The translations under genes were made by a program, and so were the position numbers. A stretch of 9,002 nucleotides of DNA from Candidatus Zambryskibacteria bacterium RIFCSPLOWO2_01_FULL_47_14 (GTDB taxonomy: Bacteria > Patescibacteria > Paceibacteria > UBA9973 > Zambryskibacteraceae): positions 1-9,002 of the forward strand of contig MHWG01000011.1 in assembly GCA_001824005.1 (NCBI GenBank). The letters are read 5' to 3'. Below, one piece after another: positions 1 through 5,475 of this stretch; positions within the stretch are counted from its first letter, which is position 1; each line of letters opens with the position of its first letter. Below the pieces are notes generated by a model, which had not been told where the DNA came from, ran no database searches, and saw only the letters and a list, made by a program, of their open reading frames with translations.

Positions 1-53
1 GTCTGATGCTAGCAGGTCGTGTCCGAATATCAAGCTGTTCGTATGTTTGATCT

Positions 54-494
54 GTGGATAATAAGAAGAGAATTAAAGAATCACCGGGAACCCTTGCCTT
101 CGCCTTCGGATTCGGTCCAGATTTTGGCCGCCCGGTCCTCAATCTGCGAGATACATTGAAGAAACACGAGTTGGGTCCGGAAGAATTTATTGTCGCCGTA
201 CCACATTTACTTTCAAGTATTAAAGAAAACTATGTAGAACGTTCAAGAAAATACACAGAAGCGCATCTTGCAGAAGCTCATCATGTCGACGAAATAGCAC
301 AGCTTGTTAAAGATCAAAAATTGGTTATTTTCAACCATTGTGCGGCGGACGAATGTGCTATTAAAATGGAGCGAGCATTAACGGGCGAATTCTTGGGTCA
401 CGTTAGGGAATTTCCAGCGAAAGGAAATTGTATTGGATGTGGTCAAGACGGCAAAAGAAAAGGGTTGTTCGGTCGGAGAGCTCCTACTCCGTAG
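54..494 (+). CDS. ProRS C-terminal-domain-like protein, probably a remnant
   Basis: A 146-residue ORF starts at GTG, just after an in-frame TGA at 48-50, with no Shine-Dalgarno site. Residues from about 40 to the end resemble the C-terminal region of archaeal/eukaryal-type prolyl-tRNA synthetase: a long helix (SSIKENYVERSRKY), a short mixed segment, then FNHCAADECAIKME and GNCIGCG. These correspond to the paired-cysteine motifs of that enzyme's zinc-binding-like domain. The class II catalytic core and the anticodon-binding domain are absent, and the normal ending near a C-terminal tyrosine is replaced by GRRAPTP. Residues 1-35 are not recognised. It is therefore either a decayed proS end or a free-standing domain, and aminoacylation is not possible from this piece alone. 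Its last 11 bases overlap the 3' end of the convergent peptidase gene. The family match comes from recalled motifs, not a search. Confidence 0.5.
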   Translation: MDNKKRIKESPGTLAFAFGFGPDFGRPVLNLRDTLKKHELGPEEFIVAVPHLLSSIKENYVERSRKYTEAHLAEAHHVDEIAQLVKDQKLVIFNHCAADECAIKMERALTGEFLGHVREFPAKGNCIGCGQDGKRKGLFGRRAPTP

Positions 495-1515
495 CATTTA
501 ACATTACGCTTTTATTAGAAATGCTAACATCAATTCTCACTCCCAAAGGTAAAATAAATTGAGGATCGGTATGACCAAAATCCATATTTGTGACAAGTGG
601 TAATTCTTTTGCGCCAAATTCTTCAACAACAACATCGAATATCATTTTTTCAAGTTCAACTTTCTCTTCATTTGAATAAAAAATTGCACGTCCAAAAAAT
701 AACGCAGATATTTTTCGGAAGATTCCTTGAGTGCCATAATTCCTCAGCATGTATTTAACTTGGTTTATCGTTGGTTTTTCTTCCGAGGTTTCCAGAAATA
801 ACACTTTATTGTTCCAGAAGTTTTCTTTGGGCCAATATATGGTTGATTTCAGAAATTCCAACGCTTCAATACAGCCGCCGAACAATTCGCCAGTCGCATC
901 ATCCTTCCCATTAATCCAGTTCCATCCATGATTTTTCTGGAGAATTGAGATTTCTCCTGATGTTTCTGGAGCATTCCAATCCTTGTATCCGTCACAAAAG
1001 GCTTCATAAGATTTATATTCAAGTTCTCCAAAATCACTAAATAAGAATTTATTCACATGGTCTTGAAAAGAATGTGGTAAATTCTTAGTTTGTGCAAAAC
1101 CGGCCATTACAGATGGCCCATGAAAAGAAGCGAGGCCAAGTTGATTTAAATATGTAAGAACGATGGTGGCATCCGAATATCCCATAAATAATTTAGGGTT
1201 GTTCCGAATTATATTTTTATCAAGGAAAGGCAAAATTCTAACAGAGTCATCGCCACCTATTGTCGTAATAATTCCGCGCACTTCAGCGTCGTCAAATGCA
1301 CTATTTATGTCTTCCGCTCTAATACGTGGGTTATTATATAATTCCTGATCATTCATTTTTGCAGTACGATATTCCTTAACTTTTAGGCCAAAAACCTCTT
1401 CCAAATTCTTGATCCCCTTCTTGTACACATTCGGAAATTCTGCAGCTTTACCGGAAGATGGTGCCAGGACAGCAATAGTATCGCCCTTATTTAATTTATA
1501 TCTCTTTAACCTCAT
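484..1515 (-). CDS. S66 family serine peptidase (LD-carboxypeptidase / MccF-like)
   Basis: This 343-residue protein has the usual length for family S66, which includes LD-carboxypeptidases that trim the tetrapeptide of cytoplasmic muropeptides and MccF, which inactivates microcin C. The N-terminal domain opens with GDTIAVLAPSS and has the GGDD turn. The nucleophile lies in GYSDAT (Ser114). The C-terminal domain carries the other two catalytic residues, Glu242 in LFLETSEEKP and His315 in MDFGHTDP. The LETSEE and GHTDP forms fit the MccF-like branch better than classical LdcA. No signal peptide is visible, so a cytoplasmic location is expected. The ATG has no recognisable ribosome-binding site, only AT-rich DNA upstream. 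The gene is clearly more AT-rich than the operon at 1952-4053. Family assignment is strong; the choice between cell-wall recycling and peptide-nucleotide immunity is open. Confidence 0.9.
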   Translation of the reverse strand: MRLKRYKLNKGDTIAVLAPSSGKAAEFPNVYKKGIKNLEEVFGLKVKEYRTAKMNDQELYNNPRIRAEDINSAFDDAEVRGIITTIGGDDSVRILPFLDKNIIRNNPKLFMGYSDATIVLTYLNQLGLASFHGPSVMAGFAQTKNLPHSFQDHVNKFLFSDFGELEYKSYEAFCDGYKDWNAPETSGEISILQKNHGWNWINGKDDATGELFGGCIEALEFLKSTIYWPKENFWNNKVLFLETSEEKPTINQVKYMLRNYGTQGIFRKISALFFGRAIFYSNEEKVELEKMIFDVVVEEFGAKELPLVTNMDFGHTDPQFILPLGVRIDVSISNKSVMLNATE

Positions 1516-1616
1516 TGAAAATAATTGATTTATGAATTCTTTTCCTAAACAATACCACAGGTATCAGTTTAGCCCCAAGGATAATGACCACACTATACCC
1601 TATGGCTCACGAAAGG

Positions 1617-1640
1617 TAGTAGCTAATAGTACAGCTACTA
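1617..1640. repeat. 8-bp inverted repeat (hairpin)
   Basis: TAGTAGCT and AGCTACTA form a perfect 8-bp stem around an 8-base loop. It lies between the S66 peptidase and kinase tail A. It has no T-tract directly after either arm, so it is not a standard terminator. Its function is unknown. Confidence 0.45.
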
Positions 1641-1657
1641 TATCCCAAAATCACCGA

Positions 1658-1673
1658 CCCGAAAAGTTTCGGG
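1658..1673 (-). terminator. Possible weak terminator downstream of kinase tail A
   Basis: CCCGAAA and TTTCGGG form a tight hairpin 26 bases past the stop codon of kinase tail A. Read on the minus strand it is followed after a few bases by a short T-run (GATTTT). The T-tract is weak and displaced, so termination is only plausible. It may be the original terminator of the kinase gene. Confidence 0.35.
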
Positions 1674-1698
1674 GAGGAGGGGTCTTGGATGTGCAATC

Positions 1699-1906
1699 CT
1701 AAGAAACAGGAAACTCCACCACGAACCTCGAACCCTTCCCTTTCCCTCCAGATTCCGCCCATATCTTGCCGCCGTGGGCTTCCACTATCTTCTTCGCGAT
1801 GTAGAGGCCGTAACCGGTCGAGTGCACGTTTACCTTGACGGAGTCTTTGCCGTGCCCGCCTTCGGTGAAAAGATTCTTCATATCCTCCGGCGTGATGCCT
1901 ACGCCC
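1699..1906 (-). pseudogene. Histidine kinase 3' fragment A (HATPase domain end)
   Basis: On the minus strand this encodes the last third of a HATPase_c ATP-binding domain. It holds the end of the G1 box (GVGITPEDM), the F-box region (LFTEGGHGK), the G2 box (HSTGYGLYIAKK), then EAHGGKIWAES and a final strand ending VEFPVS and TAG. Homology to tail C stops at about 1906, right after the GVG codons, where the sequence turns into the T-tract side of the upstream terminator. The N-box, phosphoacceptor helix and sensor regions are missing, so it cannot be a working kinase. It has no convincing start codon or ribosome-binding site. It shares 54 identical bases with tail B and 56 with tail C. Confidence 0.85.
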
Positions 1907-1915
1907 CTATAATGG

Positions 1916-1954
1916 ATAGAAAATAGCCCCGCGTTGCAAGTGACGCGGGGGCTA
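1916..1954 (-). terminator. Rho-independent terminator of the exonuclease-GT-NTase operon
   Basis: TAGCCCCGCGT (1924-1934) pairs with ACGCGGGGGCTA (1943-1954), leaving one bulged G and an 8-base loop. On the minus strand the stem is followed by TATTTTCT. The stop codon of the nucleotidyltransferase (1952-1954) is part of the stem. The GC-rich stem and following T-run are typical of an intrinsic terminator. It would separate the operon from kinase tail A just beyond it. Confidence 0.85.
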
Positions 1955-2737
1955 CGGTGATTGAGGGTCAGGATACAAATCATAGAACAGTTGTACAGCT
2001 TGTTCAGTAATGTCCATCGCCTCGTCTGGTTCGGATTCGGCACCGTTAACGATCCTGAACGCTCGCCGAGCGAGAGGCATTGCCTCAGGCGCATACGTCG
2101 CAATCATCATGACCGTTTGTTCTGGCGAGGTGTAGAATGTCGCGTCGCGGAGAATCGTGATGCCCGAGAGTACGCGAATCGCCGCTTTTGCGCTGGACCG
2201 AGCAAGCAGTCTGGGATTGCTCCGGAACGGCTCGTTGATGATTCCGGATCGGTACCTCTTCATCAGTATCTTGGCACGGGCGGCGCGTCCGTAGGCCATT
2301 GTCTCGACTGAGGGGACATAATCCTGAAAGTCGATATTGTCACCCCATAGATGTAGTCCGGTCACTGCGATGATTCGCGCCCGACCGACGACCATCGCGT
2401 CAGGCTTCTCCGTGTGAAGTGCCGCAAGGCTGAGTGCCGAGTTGTTTATAAACGACACTTGTGGCCAAGACTTGCCGAGCTCCAACAACTCGCGCCGCCT
2501 CGGAGCTTCGTCTTCAGTGGTGAGCTCGCGCTCAACCACCCCAACGACATCAAGGTCGCTGACGCCTTTCGTCCACTCTCCCACGGCAACGCTTCCTATG
2601 ACGTAAACTGATCGCAAGTCAGAATGATGTCGTCGGTAGCATGCCACAGTATCATCAGCGAGCAGGCGAAGAATAGAGGGGATTTCATCGAGAACTTTGA
2701 AACCAAGCATGAGACGTTTGCTTGATCGGTCTGACAT
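1952..2737 (-). CDS. Polymerase-beta-superfamily nucleotidyltransferase (aminoglycoside-ANT-like)
   Basis: This 261-residue protein carries the minimal nucleotidyltransferase signature in VIGSVAVGEWTKGVSDLDVV: Gly48-Ser49, then Asp61 and Asp63 as metal ligands. A mostly helical C-terminal half follows, rich in Ala and Arg. Its size and layout resemble streptomycin/spectinomycin-type adenylyltransferases, which transfer AMP from ATP to a hydroxyl, but I cannot show the substrate. Resistance is therefore a possibility, not a call. The ATG at 2737 is fixed by an AGGAGG at 2743-2748, five bases away. It is the last gene of a three-gene operon, starting 18 bases after the glycosyltransferase stop, and its own stop lies inside a terminator hairpin. 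A toxin-antitoxin MNT protein is less likely because those are much shorter. Confidence 0.8.
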   Translation of the reverse strand: MSDRSSKRLMLGFKVLDEIPSILRLLADDTVACYRRHHSDLRSVYVIGSVAVGEWTKGVSDLDVVGVVERELTTEDEAPRRRELLELGKSWPQVSFINNSALSLAALHTEKPDAMVVGRARIIAVTGLHLWGDNIDFQDYVPSVETMAYGRAARAKILMKRYRSGIINEPFRSNPRLLARSSAKAAIRVLSGITILRDATFYTSPEQTVMMIATYAPEAMPLARRAFRIVNGAESEPDEAMDITEQAVQLFYDLYPDPQSP

Positions 2738-2755
2738 GTGCTCCTCCTATTTCCA

Positions 2756-3454
2756 TCATCGACTATTGATGCGCTGATCGGCAACTTCTCGCATGTACCT
2801 CAAGCGATCGGGGATAGACATCCCCATGAAGTGTATGGCGAACGGGTCGGACGCCGTCGTCGGGCCAGCATACCTTTCGTGATACGGTTGGTTCCAGCCG
2901 ACAGGCAACCACGCTGTACCTTCCATGAACTCGGTTGGCGCATCGGGCATTCGCGCACCGTGATAGTGCTCGTCGCCCAAGATCCATCCGAATGCTCTGA
3001 GTACTGCGCCCTGGTCGGCCCATCGTCCTTCCGGCATGCCAATTTCCGAAACTCTATCCAAAAAGCGAAACGCTTTTTCAGTGTTACGAATCACCCACAC
3101 CCCTGTATTCGGGTTCGTCCGACCTTCCAGCGGGATCGTGTGGATGACCAGACCCTGATAGTCGGTTGTGCCGAGTGAATCGAGGATGTCCTCGTCGGTT
3201 CGGCAGATCAGCACATCTGCATCAAACCATACGACAACGTCACTCTGTTCAAGGGCCGACCGGATGAAACGCAGCTTTTGCCAACGAACACTCTTGGCGG
3301 TGGCACTCCACCTATCCGCATCGTCTTCCGTCACATAGGTTACTTGCACCCTGTAGCCGTAGCGCTCCGCAAAGGAAGCGAAAGGCGGCAGGGAGATGTT
3401 AGTGAGAACCGATGCCATACTCGGCCCAGCCGCCGTCACGATTGTCTTGCGCAT
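2756..3454 (-). CDS. Glycosyltransferase, GT-A fold, GT34-like
   Basis: This 232-residue protein resembles small nucleotide-sugar-dependent galactosyl/xylosyltransferases of the GT34 type. It has a WFDADVLI strand (Asp78 and Asp80, the DxD metal/nucleotide-sugar site), NTGVWVIRN at 116-124, WADQGAVLRAF from 145 (Asp147-Gln148), and a late His208 in PFAIHFMG. These appear in the order expected for GT34/GT8-like enzymes. No signal peptide or membrane segment is seen, so it probably acts at the cytoplasmic face. Donor and acceptor are unknown. I chose the ATG at 3454 over an in-frame TTG at 3469 because the AGGAGG at 3461-3466 lies six bases before this ATG; the TTG start would place that site inside the coding sequence. 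It is the middle gene of the operon with the exonuclease and nucleotidyltransferase. Confidence 0.8.
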   Translation of the reverse strand: MRKTIVTAAGPSMASVLTNISLPPFASFAERYGYRVQVTYVTEDDADRWSATAKSVRWQKLRFIRSALEQSDVVVWFDADVLICRTDEDILDSLGTTDYQGLVIHTIPLEGRTNPNTGVWVIRNTEKAFRFLDRVSEIGMPEGRWADQGAVLRAFGWILGDEHYHGARMPDAPTEFMEGTAWLPVGWNQPYHERYAGPTTASDPFAIHFMGMSIPDRLRYMREVADQRINSR

Positions 3455-3460
3455 TATTAA

Positions 3461-3466
3461 CCTCCT
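3461..3466 (-). promoter_or_regulatory. Ribosome-binding site coupling exonuclease and glycosyltransferase
   Basis: AGGAGG on the minus strand begins at the last base of the exonuclease TGA (3468-3466) and lies six bases before the glycosyltransferase ATG. The arrangement suggests translational coupling and decides the glycosyltransferase start. Confidence 0.8.
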
Positions 3467-4053
3467 CAAAGAGCAGTTGACTTCTCGCTCATGGCGACAA
3501 GTTTCCGCAACACTACAGCATATCCTATGGCATCGTCAAGCGCATTGTGCGTATGTTCAGGCATGTCTTTCGTTATTTGCTTTGGCCAATGTATGCGTCT
3601 GGAGTTGTCGAAAGTGAAGCCGAATTTGCCGGCCACATAGGATTTAATATCGAGTGCGCGAATACTATTCTTTTCGTTTTTGAACGGGTTAGCAGGCGCA
3701 AACCGGAACAAGTACCAACTGACGAATGTGTAATCGAGACTGACAGGGTTTGCAACAAAGATGGGCTCGCGCTCAAGTCCGGTAACCCAGTTATAGAATT
3801 CGGTCATCACACGCTCCGGTGTTTCCGAATCGCTGGTCGCTTCTTTCCATGCCTCCTTGTGTTCGTGCCACCATTCGGTTGTGGCAGGATCAGCGGATGC
3901 ATCCGGAAGTGTTGTGAGTTTGCGATAAAAACGCGATACTTCCTCTTTGGGGGTTGTGGCTACCGCCGCGAGACTAAGCATTGAATTGAGTCCCACCGCT
4001 GGGCCGTCGGCCTCAATGTCGACTACTATAAAGATTTGGGAGTCAGAAATCAT
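3466..4053 (-). CDS. DEDDh-type 3'-5' exonuclease (DnaQ/RNase T-like)
   Basis: This 195-residue single-domain protein has all parts of the DEDDh exonuclease active site: Asp12 and Glu14 in VVDIEADG (Exo I), Asp107 in NPVSLDYTFVSWYL (Exo II), and His169 with Asp174 in HTHNALDDAIGYA (Exo III). This family removes nucleotides from 3' ends of DNA or RNA with two metal ions. The form of motif III and the small size suit a stand-alone trimming enzyme such as RNase T, oligoribonuclease or a proofreading-like subunit, but the substrate cannot be told. It is the first gene of the operon. There is no Shine-Dalgarno site before its ATG, unlike the two genes behind it, and AT-rich DNA with -10-like hexamers sits directly upstream. 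Its TGA overlaps the ribosome-binding site of the glycosyltransferase. Confidence 0.85.
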   Translation of the reverse strand: MISDSQIFIVVDIEADGPAVGLNSMLSLAAVATTPKEEVSRFYRKLTTLPDASADPATTEWWHEHKEAWKEATSDSETPERVMTEFYNWVTGLEREPIFVANPVSLDYTFVSWYLFRFAPANPFKNEKNSIRALDIKSYVAGKFGFTFDNSRRIHWPKQITKDMPEHTHNALDDAIGYAVVLRKLVAMSEKSTAL

Positions 4054-4119
4054 AGGAATATAATTGATTCAATTAAAGTTCGATTCCAAGATGCATTGCA
4101 TACGTCTCTATAACATCCT

Positions 4120-4203
4120 CTAAGCGGCGGGCAATTCAACAATGAACTGCGAACCCTTCCCTTTCCCTCCAGATTCCGCCCATATCTTGCCGCCGTGGGC
4201 TTC
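4120..4203 (-). pseudogene. Histidine kinase 3' fragment B (last 27 codons)
   Basis: The minus strand encodes EAHGGKIWAESGGKGKGSQF, then IVELPAA and TAG: the end of a HATPase_c domain after the G2 box. It starts within a base or two of the stop codon of the RelE-like gene, so the two are fused end to end. Bases 4150-4203 are identical to 1729-1782 of tail A. The last codons instead match tail C (shared GGCAATTCAACAAT on the plus strand), so this small piece is a mosaic of two kinase types. It cannot encode a functional domain. Confidence 0.85.
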
Positions 4204-4643
4204 TAGAAGATGATCGGTTTTCTGTCTATCGATACGGATTCAACCCACCTGACACCGCCTCTCCTGTCTTCTGAGTAGTACACAACGACTAATCTGTTGC
4301 CGGCGCGAAAATCGACTTCATACCAGTTGTGCGTTAGATGTTTTCTTCCAAGTACTTTTGATCCCGCGAGACGCACATCGATGGCATCGGAAATCGCATT
4401 ATAGAGCGCCGCAGCGCTCTTCCGGTACCCTTCAATAATGTTGGATTCATTCCATAATCCTGAATCCCGATACAGCTCCCGGAACGCTTCCTCATAGTGG
4501 TCGATGAAAGATTGCAGGTCAACTCGCGCAGAACCCTTATACCGCAGTTCCATGACGAGAATGCCGCTTTCTTGCCGCCTGTTCTTTCCATGCCTCTCGT
4601 AAGCTCTTCCGTAGTCGCTCTGTCGATCTCTCAATGTACGCAT
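4203..4643 (-). CDS. Hypothetical protein, possible RelE/ParE-like fold
   Basis: This 146-residue protein has no domain I can name with certainty. The N-terminal 30 residues are basic and low in structure. Residues 40-90 look like two amphipathic helices (VDLQSFIDHYEEAFRELY and an Ala-rich stretch). The C-terminal 45 residues look like consecutive beta strands with a basic, aromatic character (HNWYEVDFRAGNRLVVVYYS, then RWVESVSIDRKPIIF). Helices followed by a curved basic sheet are what RelE-type mRNA interferases have, but the protein is longer than those and no antitoxin gene is adjacent. No good Shine-Dalgarno site marks the start; the ATG for Met31 (MELRYKG) is an alternative that drops the odd N-terminus. 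A perfect TTGACA lies about 90 bases upstream. Its TAG is fused directly to kinase tail B. Confidence 0.6.
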   Translation of the reverse strand: MRTLRDRQSDYGRAYERHGKNRRQESGILVMELRYKGSARVDLQSFIDHYEEAFRELYRDSGLWNESNIIEGYRKSAAALYNAISDAIDVRLAGSKVLGRKHLTHNWYEVDFRAGNRLVVVYYSEDRRGGVRWVESVSIDRKPIIF

Positions 4644-4708
4644 GCATCAGCGATCTCATTTCCACCGGTGAATGCCCCGTTTCCCCCTTTTTCCCTTTCA
4701 TATCATAA

Positions 4709-4736
4709 CTATTACGTCCTGAACCCCTCTTGTCAA
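4709..4736 (-). promoter_or_regulatory. Candidate sigma-70 promoter for the RelE-like gene
   Basis: On the minus strand a perfect TTGACA (4736-4731) is followed after 16 bases by TAATAG (4714-4709), a poor -10. A better -10-like TATGAT (4707-4702) lies 23 bases from the -35, which is too far for a standard promoter. The position between kinase tail C and the RelE-like gene fits an independent transcription start for that gene. Confidence 0.45.
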
Positions 4737-4769
4737 TACACCCCGTGTACGTTACGAAGGGTCTAGATT

Positions 4770-5006
4770 CTACGCCGCTGGCAATTCAACAATAAATCGC
4801 GAACCCTTCCCCTCCCCCTCCGACTCCACCCAAATCTTGCCGCCGTGGGCTTCCACTATCTTCTTCGCGATGTAGAGGCCGTAACCGGTGGAGTGAACGT
4901 TTGTTTTTATCGACTCTTTGCCGTGTCCGCCTTCGGTGAAGAGATTCTTCATATCTTCCGGCGTGATACCCACTCCACTGTCTTTGACCGAGAAGCGGAA
5001 ATGTCC
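4770..5006 (-). pseudogene. Histidine kinase 3' fragment C (longest HATPase fragment)
   Basis: The minus strand reads GHFRFSVKDSGVGITPEDM, LFTEGGHGKES, HSTGYGLYIAKK, EAHGGKIWVESEGEGKGSRF and IVELPAA, then TAG. This is the C-terminal half of a HATPase_c domain with the G1, F and G2 boxes intact. The N-box, dimerisation helix and sensor part are absent. Homology begins just at a palindromic element (5007-5040). An ATG inside that element could open an 83-residue frame, but without a ribosome-binding site I regard this as chance. Bases 4834-4889 are identical to 1763-1818 of tail A. Confidence 0.85.
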
Positions 5007-5062
5007 GCCTGCCTGCCGCATCGTTCCTTGTGGCGCAGGCCAGTAGGTGCATGCAGACAGGC
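5007..5062. repeat. REP-like palindromic element
   Basis: GCCTGCCTGCCGCA (5007-5020) can pair with TGTGGCGCAGGC (5029-5040) with a 2-base bulge and one mismatch or wobble. Its first ten bases can alternatively pair with GCAGACAGGC (5053-5062), 9 of 10 matching. The GCCTGCC repeat units and alternative stems resemble dispersed extragenic palindromes. It sits exactly at the 5' edge of kinase tail C, which suggests it marks a recombination or insertion boundary. Confidence 0.5.
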
Positions 5063-5094
5063 CCAGATGTGTTCCTGCAGAGATTACGTGTGAA

Positions 5095-5269
5095 CTACTT
5101 CGACGCGCTCTTTTGTCTGCCAGGGCTGATGCCTTGATGCCTTTCTATTGCCGCGATGCGCTCAAGCGCATGGTCTATCTCCTTGCTGTGTCCGCCCTCC
5201 GTGAATAGTCGTTGCATATCGTCTTTTGTAATGCCAACACCAGTATCCTGTACCGAGAAATGTATTTTG
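5095..5269 (-). pseudogene. Histidine kinase fragment D, chimeric
   Basis: The minus strand reads KIHFSVQDTGVGITKDDM and LFTEGGHSKE: the G1 box and F-box of a HATPase_c domain, from a kinase paralogue different from A-C (KDD and QRLF in place of PED and KNLF). After GGHSKE it switches to a short non-kinase tail (IDHALERIAAIERHQGI, then SPGRQKSASK and a stop), so the G2 box is lost. Upstream the same frame runs into a stop near 5322, with no usable start. ALERIAAIERHQGI looks like the end of a helical protein, so the piece seems to be a fusion of two broken genes. Confidence 0.7.
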
Positions 5270-5270
5270 G

Positions 5271-5407
5271 GACGGTGAAGTATCCCGGGTGGCAGGAAAA
5301 CAGCACTTCTTTTATCTTCGACTCACCGTTGGCAACTTTCCGGCGAATTGATTCAGCAAAAATCGTATTTTTATCAGAAAAATATTCATCTTCTACTGTA
5401 TAAAGTT
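5271..5407 (-). other. Unassigned remnant between fragment D and a hairpin
   Basis: AT-rich DNA, with one minus-strand frame open through it (containing SDKNTIFAESIRRKVANGES and then KIKEVLFS). This frame differs from that of kinase fragment D and resembles no family I recognise. It may be decayed coding sequence, possibly linked to fragment D by a frameshift near 5280. I see no functional site in it. Confidence 0.3.
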
Positions 5408-5430
5408 CCCGGCGCAAAGATTGCGCCGGG
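5408..5430 (-). terminator. Hairpin terminator downstream of the hypothetical gene
   Basis: CCCGGCGCAA and TTGCGCCGGG form a perfect 10-bp GC-rich stem with a 3-base loop. It lies 45 bases past the stop codon of the hypothetical gene at 5476-6090. On the minus strand it is followed by AACTTTATA, a weak T-tract. Its position and stability favour a terminator for that gene. Confidence 0.65.
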
Positions 5431-5475
5431 CTAGAGAAGGAGCGGGTATCCGAAAGTGCGAGCGTATAGTTCCGG

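Noticed and set aside
1924..1954. Possible integron attC site (GC-rich imperfect palindrome with an extra base)
   Set aside because: No conserved attC core triplets are visible, and the stem followed by a T-run right at a stop codon is explained by an intrinsic terminator.
1699..2103. Minus-strand open frame joining kinase tail A to upstream sequence as one 134-residue protein
   Set aside because: Its first 70 residues run through the terminator and the 3' end of the nucleotidyltransferase in another frame, with no ribosome-binding site and no sensible protein character. Only the kinase part is ancestral.
3455..3469. TTG at 3469 as the glycosyltransferase start
   Set aside because: The codons after this TTG are the AGGAGG ribosome-binding site itself; the ATG at 3454 is correctly spaced from it.
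4770..5021. Kinase tail C as a functional short ATPase protein starting at MRQAGG
   Set aside because: The ATG lies in the palindrome, lacks a ribosome-binding site, and half of the HATPase fold including the N-box is missing.
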